Below, in pieces: positions 1-7,215 of a stretch of DNA of 43,299 nt. Positions within the stretch are counted from its first letter, which is position 1. Each line of letters opens with the position of its first letter. The stretch is taken from NCBI GenBank assembly GCA_031265585.1, contig JAISCL010000103.1, forward strand, positions 1-43,299, written 5' to 3'. Origin of the DNA: Tannerella sp. (GTDB taxonomy: Bacteria > Bacteroidota > Bacteroidia > Bacteroidales > Tannerellaceae). The translations under genes and the position numbers were made by a program. A model generated the notes under the pieces. It was not told where the DNA came from. It ran no database searches and worked only from the letters and a program-made list of their open reading frames with translations.

Positions 1-2
1 TT

Positions 3-1433
3 GATTACGAGCCGCGTTTCACGTATCACGGATTCCGTTTCGTGGAAGTGGACGGCCTGACGCAGGCGCCCCGGCCCGGCAATATCCTCGGTAAAATGAT
101 CGCCTCCTCATCCCCCGAAGCCGGGACTTTTGTCACTTCCAACAAAGACCTCAACAACCTGTGGGAAAACATCCTCCGGACGCAGCTGGGCAACATGACT
201 TCCGTACCGACCGACTGTCCGCAGCGCGACGAACGTCTGGGCTGGACGGGCGATGCGCAGGTGTTTTCGCAGACGGCCATCTACAACCTCGACATGGCCG
301 GCTTCTATACGAAATGGATGCGCGACATCCGCGACGACCAGTTGCCCGACGGTCGCCTGCCGGACATTTCGCCGAACGACGGCGGATGGATGTCCTTCTA
401 CAACGCGCCGGGCTGGTCCGACGGCGGCGTCATCATCCCCTGGCGGATGTATCAGAATTACAACGATACCGACCTCCTGGCCAGACAGTACGACGCCATG
501 AAGCGTTTCATTGATTTCATCCACCGGCACAACCCCGATTTGCTGTGGCGTTCCGAACGTGGAAACATGTACGGCGACTGGCTGAACGGAAACACCATCG
601 TCTCGGACGATTATCCGAAAACGGGAGGAAAAGTGCCCGACGGCGTCTATTCCACCATCTACTTCGCCTATTCCACCGGCATACTCGCCAAAACAGCCAA
701 ACTGCTGGGCAAAGAAAGCGACTGTGCACATTACAGCGCTTTGGCAGACAGTATAAGACAGGCCTTTGCCGCTGCGTACATTTTGCCCGACGGCAGGATC
801 GAAGGCGACACGCAGGCCGGCTACGCCATGGCGCTGGAATGGGACATGATCCCCGAATCGTTGCGCACGCAGGCCGCCGCACACATGGCCGAAGCCGTCC
901 GCGCCTATGATTACCGCATCTCCACCGGCATTCATTCCACCATTCGCCTGATGAATCAGTTGAGTGACTGCGGCTATGCCGACATCGCCTACCGTCTTCT
1001 GATGAGCCGCCGTTTTCCCTCGTGGCTCTACTCGATCGACCAGGGTGCAACCACGATTTGGGAACGCTGGGACGGTTACGTCGCCGGACGCGGTTTTCAG
1101 GATGCCGGAATGAACTCGTTCAACCATGTAGCTTTCGGCGCCGTAGGCGAATGGATGTACAGCCATATCCTCGGCATCCGGCCCGACGAAAGCCGTCCGG
1201 GGTACCGCCATTTCACCGTCAACCCCCTGCCGGGCGGAGGACTGGAACGGGTCAAGGGCAGCTATCACGCCATTACGGGCGTCATCGAAGTGTCCTGGAC
1301 AGACCGCAACCGGACATTTACTTTGGATGTAACCGTGCCGCCCAACACGGAAGCGACCGTTGTGATGCCCTTCGACGGCAAAACGCACCGCGTCGGTTCC
1401 GGGAAACACCGTTTTAGCGTAAAAACATATTAA
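3..1433 (+). CDS. Alpha-L-rhamnosidase, GH78 (5'-truncated by the window edge)
   Basis: This is the C-terminal part of a GH78 enzyme that releases terminal alpha-L-rhamnose from plant or microbial glycans. The frame is open from base 3 and its first residues (YEPRFTYHGFRFVEV) match the end of the N-terminal Bac_rhamnosid region, so the start lies outside the window and the in-frame GTG at 42 is not the true start. The (alpha/alpha)6 catalytic domain is present. It carries the acidic block DCPQRDERLGWTGDAQ (about bases 213-260), which holds active-site acids of the family, and a later GATTIWERWDGY that holds another conserved Glu. The C-terminus is a beta-sandwich with GYRHFTVNPLPGG and a VPPNTEATV strand. 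About 476 residues are visible. No partner genes can be seen upstream. A hairpin terminator lies about 160 bp downstream. Confidence 0.93.
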   Translation, partial: DYEPRFTYHGFRFVEVDGLTQAPRPGNILGKMIASSSPEAGTFVTSNKDLNNLWENILRTQLGNMTSVPTDCPQRDERLGWTGDAQVFSQTAIYNLDMAGFYTKWMRDIRDDQLPDGRLPDISPNDGGWMSFYNAPGWSDGGVIIPWRMYQNYNDTDLLARQYDAMKRFIDFIHRHNPDLLWRSERGNMYGDWLNGNTIVSDDYPKTGGKVPDGVYSTIYFAYSTGILAKTAKLLGKESDCAHYSALADSIRQAFAAAYILPDGRIEGDTQAGYAMALEWDMIPESLRTQAAAHMAEAVRAYDYRISTGIHSTIRLMNQLSDCGYADIAYRLLMSRRFPSWLYSIDQGATTIWERWDGYVAGRGFQDAGMNSFNHVAFGAVGEWMYSHILGIRPDESRPGYRHFTVNPLPGGGLERVKGSYHAITGVIEVSWTDRNRTFTLDVTVPPNTEATVVMPFDGKTHRVGSGKHRFSVKTY

Positions 1434-1572
1434 GTTTATCAAGGCGGATGCGATCGGATATGAATGGACTTACGTCGCCACACAGATCAACGAAGGTTTG
1501 GGAGGCGACCGGATAGAGATCTTCGTGTCCGACACGCCCGGCAATGTGACGCATGAAGAACGCGGGTTATAA
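1432..1572 (+). pseudogene. Possible C-terminal coding remnant
   Basis: The stretch just after the GH78 stop is open and reads KFIKADAIGYEWTYVATQ, continuing to GDRIEIFVSDTPGN before a TAA at 1570-1572. There is no start codon or ribosome-binding site. The residue mix (aromatic and acidic, ending in a short hydrophilic tail) looks like a real protein end rather than a random frame. I do not recognise the parent family. It may be the orphan tail of a deleted carbohydrate-related gene. This is inference from appearance only. Confidence 0.3.
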
Positions 1573-1590
1573 GCGTTCACGGAAAGAAAG

Positions 1591-1627
1591 AAAAGGGCAG
1601 GCTCTGCAGAGGGTTTGCCCTTTTTGT
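1591..1627 (+). terminator. Rho-independent terminator
   Basis: AAAGGGCA (1592-1599) pairs with TGCCCTTT (1616-1623) across a purine-rich loop, and a T-run follows. It sits about 160 bp after the GH78 stop and probably ends that transcript. Confidence 0.65.
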
Positions 1628-1631
1628 TTGA

Positions 1632-1708
1632 AGTATGGAATGAGTATATCCGGAGTATATGTGAAGTATATCCGGAGTAGATATGAAGTAGGGGATGAGT
1701 CTATGTTA
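1632..1708. repeat. Tandem repeat array, 22-bp period, about 3 units
   Basis: AGTATATCCGGAGTA occurs exactly at 1643-1657 and again at 1665-1679, giving a 22-bp period. More diverged units follow at 1687 (AGTAGGGGATGAGT) and precede at about 1632 (AGTATGGAATG). Each good unit is centred on the palindrome TCCGGA with A/T flanks that are themselves nearly symmetrical. It lies between the terminator and a decayed coding fragment. Its geometry resembles the arrays at 6968, 32363 and 40323. Confidence 0.6.
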
Positions 1709-1869
1709 TCTACGTGTTTGGCGGACGGTATGTCGCCGACAATCTCAACGGGCCGTGGTCTTACGGCAAATCGTATAATGCTCGAAAATATCCCGTACGA
1801 CATCCGGATCGGCAAATTACCGGGCGGGATTCGCGGTGTTTGGGCGGTTCAGGGTTCTCTTTTTATTGA
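1699..1869 (+). pseudogene. Decayed fragment of a secreted or glycan-related protein
   Basis: This frame reads YVFGGRYVADNLNGPW and then SYGKSYNARKYPVRHP before TGA at 1867-1869. The GGRYVAD...NGPW pattern looks like beta-propeller or GH43-type sequence, but that similarity is weak and I would not assign a family. There is no start; a stop at 1696-1698 lies just upstream. Its last bases overlap the 3' end of the kinase gene on the other strand. It is probably a leftover of a gene lost between the rhamnosidase and the two-component system. Confidence 0.3.
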
Positions 1870-3288
1870 AAAAACAAATTCGAGGCCTCCTCCGGGACGC
1901 TGTTTGGCTCTGATGGTTCCACCATGACGGAGGATCGCGTTTTTTACGACGGAAAGTCCCAGGCCGGTGCCTCCGGCTTTACGCGAACGGCCTTTATCAA
2001 CCCGGTAAAAACGTTCGAAAAGCCGGTCCAGGTGCTCTTCGGTGACACCTGCCCCGTTATCGCTGTATGAGAAATAATAATAATCGGGATCTTCCGTATT
2101 GCACTCGATATAAATGTTTGTCCCTTCTCCGGCATAGGCGAGCGTATTGTCTACCAGGTTGCGGAAAACGGAGTAGAGTAACGTCTGACTCCCGATACAG
2201 ACAAGGGACATCCCCTCAGTCCGGTTATAAGCCGTGATGTTCTTTTCAGACAGCGACAATGAGACGTCATACAGCAGGACGGTGATCAGTTCTGCCAGGT
2301 CTACCCGCTCCTTTGCAATCATTCCGGGCGCTTCGTCCATCCGGTTAAGTATGGATATGTCATGTAACAGAGCGGAAAGACGGGTGCTCTGCTTATAACA
2401 TTTTTCGATGAAACTGATCAGGACATCCTCCGGAAGTTCCTTTACATTTAGAATCGTTTCGAGATACCCCTGTATGCTGCTTACGGGTGTTTTCAATTCA
2501 TGCGCCAGGTTCTGGGTTACCTGCCGCTTGATACGCGCCTGTTCCTCCTTTTCTTCCAGCACCCTCTCCTGCTCCACGACGAGTGCGCGTTTTGCTTCCT
2601 GGAAGCGGTTATAAATCTTTATGATATGCCGCGCAATGTCCCCGACCTCGTCATTCGAGAAATAATCCGGATATTTGTCTATATTTTCATGTTCCGCCTT
2701 GTCGGTAAAATCGTTCAGGCGGTTGATATTCTGTCCGAGGTGTTTCATCCTGTTATAAAAGATAGCCACAAAGACGATCATGACCGCAATGGAAACAAGA
2801 AAGTAAACGGAATCGATTTTCAGGGCCTCGTCCAGGTCATGGTTGTAGGGAACGGCGGAACGGATGAAAAAGCGGTCATATTTTTTTGCCGAGAAAAAGA
2901 ACTCTTCTCCCGTGAAAGCGGAGGTTCTGATGTCATACCCGACTCCATTCTTCACCGCATCCCTGATTTCCCTGCGGGAGGAAAAGTCCCAGTCTTCATC
3001 CGTCTCCGGAAGCAGCGAATCATAGATCAGCCTGCCCGAAAGGTCGATAATCGAAACACGGGACAGGTCATTTAACACCGCTTCTTCCACCGGAATGCCC
3101 CGCTGCATCTGCAAATAAATATAGTCATTATATCCTGTGATCTTCGTATTCAGCAGATCCTTTTTATACTTTTTCTCCCGGGTATACTGGAATGCCAGAA
3201 AACAGCAGCAGATCAGGAAAAATGCAATCAGCACCGACCAGAAAAGGCGCAGATGAAATTTGACGTATTTTTTTGAAGAAACTTTCAT
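1849..3288 (-). CDS. Membrane sensor histidine kinase
   Basis: This 479-residue two-component sensor kinase sits in the inner membrane. Transmembrane segment 1 is at about residues 12-33, an extracytoplasmic sensor domain spans about 35-160, and transmembrane segment 2 is at about 161-178 (VYFLVSIAVMIVFVAIFY). A HAMP-like linker and coiled coil run to about 255. The HisKA dimerisation domain follows, with the phospho-accepting His at about 263 in LAHELKTPVSS. The C-terminal ATPase domain has an N box (RNLVDNTLAYA), DNGAGV and the G box GTGLGLSVVKNAI. It lies 12 nt downstream of its response regulator in the same operon. The stimulus cannot be read from the sequence. The next gene on the opposite side is a phosphate-transporter fragment, so a PhoR-like role is possible. 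RprX-type kinases of Bacteroides have the same architecture. Confidence 0.93.
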   Translation of the reverse strand: MKVSSKKYVKFHLRLFWSVLIAFFLICCCFLAFQYTREKKYKKDLLNTKITGYNDYIYLQMQRGIPVEEAVLNDLSRVSIIDLSGRLIYDSLLPETDEDWDFSSRREIRDAVKNGVGYDIRTSAFTGEEFFFSAKKYDRFFIRSAVPYNHDLDEALKIDSVYFLVSIAVMIVFVAIFYNRMKHLGQNINRLNDFTDKAEHENIDKYPDYFSNDEVGDIARHIIKIYNRFQEAKRALVVEQERVLEEKEEQARIKRQVTQNLAHELKTPVSSIQGYLETILNVKELPEDVLISFIEKCYKQSTRLSALLHDISILNRMDEAPGMIAKERVDLAELITVLLYDVSLSLSEKNITAYNRTEGMSLVCIGSQTLLYSVFRNLVDNTLAYAGEGTNIYIECNTEDPDYYYFSYSDNGAGVTEEHLDRLFERFYRVDKGRSRKAGGTGLGLSVVKNAILRHGGTIRAKQRPGGGLEFVFSIKREP

Positions 3289-3300
3289 AAAAGCAGAAGA

Positions 3301-3990
3301 CTAAACCTCGAAGCAATAACCGTAACCGAGCCGTGTCACAACATTTTTGTCATACGGTATGATTTTTTTCCGCAGGCGTGTGATGTGAACATCTACGGTG
3401 CGGTCCGTGACGAGCACATTATCCGGCCATACGGTCTTAAGCAGTTCATCCCGTGAGAATACCCGTCCGGGCTTTTGCAGCAGCAGGAATAAGATTTCAA
3501 ACTCTTTTTTTGTGAGAGACAGGTCTTCGCCGTCAACGGAAGCCCTTTTGGTAACCGTATCGAGCACCAGTTTATCAAAAAAGAGTGACGTATCCGGCAT
3601 TTCATCCGCACCGGCACGGATACACCGCCTCATCACCGCTTCTACGCGTGCAATTACTTCCTTTACGGAAAAGGGCTTTAAGATGTAATCGTCCGCTCCC
3701 AGGTTAAGCCCGTGAACGGTATCTTCCTCAGAATCCTTTGCCGTACAGAAAATGATGGGAATAGAGGATGTGTTCCTGTTCTTTTTTACAATATCCGCTA
3801 ACTGAAACCCGGAAATATCCCGCATCATGACATCAAAAATCAACAGTTGATAGACAGAGAGATCCATGCTCAAAGCTTCTTCTGCAGAAAGCGCCGTATC
3901 AACTTCATACCCGGCATTTTCAAGGTTAAACTTTAAGATCTCACAAAGGCTGTCTTCGTCGTCTACTACTAAAACATGTTTTTTTTCCAT
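3301..3990 (-). CDS. OmpR/PhoB-family response regulator
   Basis: This is a 229-residue DNA-binding response regulator and the partner of the kinase encoded directly after it. The receiver domain (about 1-120) has the acidic pair DDE at 10-12, the phospho-acceptor Asp53 in IFDVMM, a Thr near 83 in FCTAKD and Lys105 in ILKPF. The C-terminal winged helix (about 130-229) has the OmpR-family signatures LTKKEFEIL, VFSRDELLKTVW and RTVDVHITRLRKKI. The start is supported by a strong Shine-Dalgarno (AGGAGG, complement of 3998-4003) seven bases upstream, which is unusual here. A TATATTTG box (4014-4021, minus strand) may be its -7 element. Its targets are not known. Confidence 0.95.
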   Translation of the reverse strand: MEKKHVLVVDDEDSLCEILKFNLENAGYEVDTALSAEEALSMDLSVYQLLIFDVMMRDISGFQLADIVKKNRNTSSIPIIFCTAKDSEEDTVHGLNLGADDYILKPFSVKEVIARVEAVMRRCIRAGADEMPDTSLFFDKLVLDTVTKRASVDGEDLSLTKKEFEILFLLLQKPGRVFSRDELLKTVWPDNVLVTDRTVDVHITRLRKKIIPYDKNVVTRLGYGYCFEV

Positions 3991-3997
3991 TTTGTTA

Positions 3998-4003
3998 CCT
4001 CCT
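3998..4003 (-). promoter_or_regulatory. Strong Shine-Dalgarno of the response regulator gene
   Basis: On the minus strand AGGAGG lies about seven bases before the ATG at 3990. Most starts in this window lack any such motif, as is usual in Bacteroidetes, so this one stands out and fixes the start. Confidence 0.65.
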
Positions 4004-4013
4004 GTTTATGACG

Positions 4014-4021
4014 CAAATATA
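4014..4021 (-). promoter_or_regulatory. Bacteroidetes-type -7 box upstream of the two-component operon
   Basis: TATATTTG on the minus strand matches TAnnTTTG and lies 24 bp before the start codon. No clear TTTG is found at the expected -33 spacing, so the call rests on the -7 box alone. Confidence 0.45.
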
Positions 4022-4155
4022 ATTTAAATATACCGGTTTTTAGCCGCTTAACACAAATGTAATAATTATGTCATGCGCATGTAACAAAAATAAACAAATT
4101 TTGTAAAATCAAAGTGATGTTCTAAAGTTTAATTATAACGCCTTTTCATATTATT

Positions 4156-5040
4156 ATGTTCAAATTTGCGGTTTTCAATCTTTTCTTTGCCGGTACGGGC
4201 TATAAAGCGTCCGGCTTTATTCGATATGCGGCAGAGATAGAAACAGTATCCATTTCATATCACAGCCTGATCACAGTCATCGCAGTCCTGATCTGCCTGG
4301 CGCTGTTGACGCTCGTCTATATCAACCGGAACCATCAAAAAAGGAGCAAAGCCGATGAGATATTTAACGAAATAACCTTGTCGCGCAATCCGGACAAAAC
4401 CTGGATGTTGCTGAAAAAACATGCAAGCGAGACCTTATCCGGTATGATTGATTTTATAAACGTATCGTATTCCGAAACAATTGAGGGGATGCTCAACAGG
4501 GACATACGGACGCTGCAGAAAATAAATTCCACACTCGACAGGCAAACAGGCAAACAAAAGAAAATACAGCAGCGGGAATCGCAGGTATTGCAGCGTATAG
4601 ACAGGAATATTACACTGGAAAAAAGCACCTGGCTGCATCTGACAAACAGTTGCGCCGAGCAAATGATTTATTGTGTGAAACGTATCACGGTACCCTGTAT
4701 TGAGCATACAGGCGATACCCCCGGATACATGGAACGGTCTGCTGCGGAAATCACAGCAACCATAGATTTGCTCAAATCGTTCATGTCACGTATAAAAAAG
4801 GCCATTGAGACGTCCGATTACAGTGAGTATGAACAGCTCTTTTTCATGGGAACCCATATATCCGAAGAATTTTCACGCCTGCGTCTCCGTTTGATAGACT
4901 GTTTGAGGAAAGATGTGGAAAAAGACCTGAACAGCTTTAATTTTTATCTGCATATCCTGCAGGAATCGGAGGAGCTGGTATGCATACTGCGCCTCCTGTT
5001 CCGGGCAAGCCGCAAGCTTCAATCCGATCAGCGGTTCTGA
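4156..5040 (+). CDS. Orphan C-terminal (PhoU-like) tail of a PiT phosphate transporter
   Basis: The protein has 294 residues. After an unremarkable first 30 there is a single membrane segment at about 36-56 (SLITVIAVLICLALLTLVYI). The rest is a helical cytoplasmic domain. The helical part resembles, from memory, the C-terminal extension of the long (about 740-residue) Bacteroidetes inorganic phosphate transporters: HASETLSGMIDFIN, a Leu-Arg-rich helix, RIDRNITLEKSTWLHL, MIYCVKRITVPCIEH and the ending LHILQESEELV...RASRK. The multi-pass permease is absent, and no coding potential for it lies in the 165 bp upstream. It may be a truncated remnant or a stand-alone regulatory domain beside the two-component pair. 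The 885-bp frame is intact. Its 3' end overlaps the typA gene by 13 bp (convergent). The start is uncertain, with no Shine-Dalgarno seen. Confidence 0.6.
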   Translation: MFKFAVFNLFFAGTGYKASGFIRYAAEIETVSISYHSLITVIAVLICLALLTLVYINRNHQKRSKADEIFNEITLSRNPDKTWMLLKKHASETLSGMIDFINVSYSETIEGMLNRDIRTLQKINSTLDRQTGKQKKIQQRESQVLQRIDRNITLEKSTWLHLTNSCAEQMIYCVKRITVPCIEHTGDTPGYMERSAAEITATIDLLKSFMSRIKKAIETSDYSEYEQLFFMGTHISEEFSRLRLRLIDCLRKDVEKDLNSFNFYLHILQESEELVCILRLLFRASRKLQSDQRF

Positions 5041-6824
5041 CGCTTGCGCTCTGTTTCGTCCAGTGTGATTTTACGCATGCGCATGAAACGGGGGGTCACC
5101 TCTACGTATTCATCCGCTTTAATATATTCAAGCGCATCTTCGAGACTGAAGAGGAGAGGAGGAGCGAGGGACGTTTTTTCGTCCGACCCGGAAGCGCGCA
5201 TATTGGTCAGTTTCTTCGATTTGGTGACATTGACGACCAGGTCGCCTTCTTTGGTATGCTCGCCGACTACCTGCCCGGCATAGACTTCTTCACCCGGCGC
5301 AATAAAAAAACGTCCGCGCGACTGCAGGTTATTTAACGAATAGGCAAAAGCCGAACCTGTTTCCATAGCAATGATTGAGCCGTTCTGGCGACGCTCGATT
5401 TCACCTTTCCAGGGTTGAAACTCCAGGAAGCGGTGCGCCATGATCGCTTCTCCGGCCGAGAGTGTCAGTATCAGATTATTAATTCCGATGATTCCGCGCG
5501 ACGGTATCGTAAATTCCAGGAAAGTACGTCCGCTTTTACTTTCCATCACCGTCATTTCTCCCTTCCGTTTTGTTACGACATCGATGATGCGGCTGGCACA
5601 TTCGTCGGGGAGATTAATTGTCAAACTCTCCACCGGTTCACATGTAACGCCGCCGATCTCTTTGATGATCACCTGCGGCTGTCCGACCTGCAGTTCATAC
5701 CCTTCACGGCGCATCGTCTCAATCAGCACGGATAAATGCAGCACGCCACGGCCAAACACATTCCACGAATCGGCAGCGCCTGTCGGCTCCACACGCAATG
5801 CCAGGTTTTTGTCCAGCTCTTTTTCCAGACGCTCGAAGACGTGGCGCGAAGTAACGTATTTACCGTCTTTTCCGAAGAAGGGCGAATTGTTTATCGTAAA
5901 AAGCATCGACATTGTCGGTTCATCAATCGCAATTGTCGGTAACGGTTCCGGCGTATTCACATCGGCAACCGTTTCCCCGATTTCAAACCCTTCAATCCCA
6001 ATCAGGGCGCAGATATCACCGGAAGGCACCGCATCCATCTTTTTCCGCCCCAGCCCTTCGAAGACGTCTATTTCCTTTATTTTTGTACGCACCTGCGCAC
6101 CGTCACGCTTGCACAGCATGACATCCTGCCCTTCACAAAGCGTTCCGCGATGTACACGTCCGACAGCGATCCGCCCGACATATTTTGAGTAATCAAGCGA
6201 CGTGACAAGCATCTGTGCCGGCCCTTCAAGCGTTTCGGGTTCCGGTATAAATTCGATGATATCATCCAGTAATGCATAGATATTATCCGTCGGCTGCTGC
6301 CAGTCCCGCGACATCCAGCCCTGCTTGGCCGAGCCGTAGACCGTCGGGAAATCAAGCTGTTCTTCCGTCGCGTCCAGGCTGAACATCAAGTCGAAAACCA
6401 TCTCCTGCACCTCCGAGGGGCGGCAATTCGGCTTATCTACCTTGTTGATGACAACAATCGGCTTCAATCCTATCCGGATGGCCTTCTGTAAAACAAAACG
6501 CGTTTGCGGCATCGGGCCTTCAAACGCGTCAACAAGCAGGAGGCAACCGTCCGCCATATTGAGCACACGTTCCACTTCACCGCCGAAATCAGCATGTCCG
6601 GGGGTGTCAATAATATTAATTTTATACTCCTTATAATTGATTGAAACATTCTTGGCCAGAATAGTGATCCCCCGTTCACGTTCCAGATCACTGCTGTCCA
6701 AAAACTGATCCGGCTCCGCCTGTCCCTCACGGAAAAGCTTTCCGGCTAAAAGCATCTTGTCAACCAAGGTCGTCTTGCCGTGGTCAACATGTGCAATAAT
6801 TGCAATATTCCTGATTTTCTGCAT
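5028..6824 (-). CDS. typA: Ribosome-associated GTPase TypA/BipA
   Basis: TypA is a translational GTPase related to EF-G that binds ribosomes and helps 50S assembly and stress or cold adaptation. The 598-residue protein starts MQKIRNIAIIAHVDHGKTTL. G1 is AHVDHGKT (11-18), the switch region is ERERGITI (about 48-55), G3 is DTPGH (73-77) and G4 is NKVD (127-130). Domain II and the EF-G-like domains III and V follow, with the TypA-specific C-terminal domain (TIPSRGIIGIN, SRGRFFIAPGE, TNMRASGSDEK). The frame is open 114 bp further upstream, but the start at 6824 gives the family N-terminus and lies downstream of a good promoter at 6848-6878. It is convergent with the phosphate-transporter-tail gene. 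Confidence 0.97.
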   Translation of the reverse strand: MQKIRNIAIIAHVDHGKTTLVDKMLLAGKLFREGQAEPDQFLDSSDLERERGITILAKNVSINYKEYKINIIDTPGHADFGGEVERVLNMADGCLLLVDAFEGPMPQTRFVLQKAIRIGLKPIVVINKVDKPNCRPSEVQEMVFDLMFSLDATEEQLDFPTVYGSAKQGWMSRDWQQPTDNIYALLDDIIEFIPEPETLEGPAQMLVTSLDYSKYVGRIAVGRVHRGTLCEGQDVMLCKRDGAQVRTKIKEIDVFEGLGRKKMDAVPSGDICALIGIEGFEIGETVADVNTPEPLPTIAIDEPTMSMLFTINNSPFFGKDGKYVTSRHVFERLEKELDKNLALRVEPTGAADSWNVFGRGVLHLSVLIETMRREGYELQVGQPQVIIKEIGGVTCEPVESLTINLPDECASRIIDVVTKRKGEMTVMESKSGRTFLEFTIPSRGIIGINNLILTLSAGEAIMAHRFLEFQPWKGEIERRQNGSIIAMETGSAFAYSLNNLQSRGRFFIAPGEEVYAGQVVGEHTKEGDLVVNVTKSKKLTNMRASGSDEKTSLAPPLLFSLEDALEYIKADEYVEVTPRFMRMRKITLDETERKRQNR

Positions 6825-6847
6825 ACAATTAAATGATTTTCGGAGGA

Positions 6848-6878
6848 CAAAAGTAGTGCAAATCGGATACAATACAAA
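6848..6878 (-). promoter_or_regulatory. Promoter of typA (TTTG-N19-TACTTTTG)
   Basis: On the minus strand TTTG (6875-6878) is followed after 19 bp by TACTTTTG (6848-6855). This is the Bacteroidetes sigma-ABfr consensus with ideal spacing. The predicted start is about 6842, giving a leader under 20 nt and excluding the upstream-extended reading frame. Confidence 0.75.
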
Positions 6879-6900
6879 ATAAGCCGGCTTATTTTTACAG

Positions 6901-6930
6901 TTATACTGCGCGCGGGATGGTTTTATGCAT
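6901..6930 (+). repeat. Dispersed ~30-bp intergenic repeat, copy A
   Basis: The core runs TTATACTGCGCGCGGGAT followed by GGTTTTATGCAT. Close copies occur at 23801-23830 and 40201-40230 (both inverted), and a more diverged one at 40280-40309. The palindrome array at 6968 starts about 38 bp downstream in the same orientation as at 40280. The typA-to-GH172 gap (6825-7215) is otherwise filled by the two promoters and this composite. Confidence 0.65.
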
Positions 6931-6967
6931 GGATTCATGCCTGTGAAATGAAGTGATTCTTTATTTT

Positions 6968-7076
6968 GTAACGAGGCTCGTTACTTACCATTAACGAGGC
7001 TCGTTACTTACCTGTAACGAGGCTCGTTACTTACCGTTAACGAGGCTCGTTACTTAGCTGTAACGAGGCTCGTTAC
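6968..7076. repeat. Array of five 23-bp tandem units, each a palindrome
   Basis: The 15-bp core TAACGAGGCTCGTTA starts at 6969, 6992, 7015, 7038 and 7061, an exact 23-bp period with no change in the core. Copies 1, 3 and 5 extend to GTAACGAGGCTCGTTAC. The 8-bp spacers are CTTACCAT, CTTACCTG, CTTACCGT and CTTAGCTG. A 23-bp period is not a multiple of three, so the array is not coding. It lies in the divergent gap between typA and the fructan operon, about 110 bp upstream of the operon's -7 box. It could be a multi-site operator, a recombination hot spot or a structured RNA. Confidence 0.9.
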
Positions 7077-7182
7077 AAAAACAGTCCGTTTGTTGGATGA
7101 ATTATGCCGCACAAAATAGAGGTATATGACATTTGTGATAGTTTTTGTCTTATTTGTTATCGACGGAAGGGATGCCTTTGCC

Positions 7183-7190
7183 TATCTTTG
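7183..7190 (+). promoter_or_regulatory. -7 box of the GH172-GH32-fructokinase-MFS operon
   Basis: TATCTTTG matches TAnnTTTG and sits 25 bp before the ATG at 7216. No well-spaced TTTG is visible at -33 (the nearest, 7153-7156, is 26 bp away). This suggests either a weak -33 or an activator-dependent promoter. Confidence 0.5.
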
Positions 7191-7215
7191 CGGTTCAATT
7201 AAAATGAACAGGATC

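Noticed and set aside
108-1442. 444-residue minus-strand ORF over the GH78 gene
   Set aside because: It is the antisense shadow of a gene with clear GH78 motifs and has no recognisable domain.
1849-3990. Naming the two-component pair rprX/rprY or phoR/phoB
   Set aside because: Architecture fits both, but no diagnostic residues could be checked from memory; symbols left empty.
6825-6938. N-terminal extension of typA to 6938
   Set aside because: The extra codons run through the promoter at 6848-6878 and through repeat copy A; the family N-terminus starts at 6824.
6968-7076. CRISPR array
   Set aside because: Repeats are 15-bp palindromes with 8-bp spacers and a 23-bp period; CRISPR needs repeats and spacers of about 25-40 bp each, and no cas gene is present.
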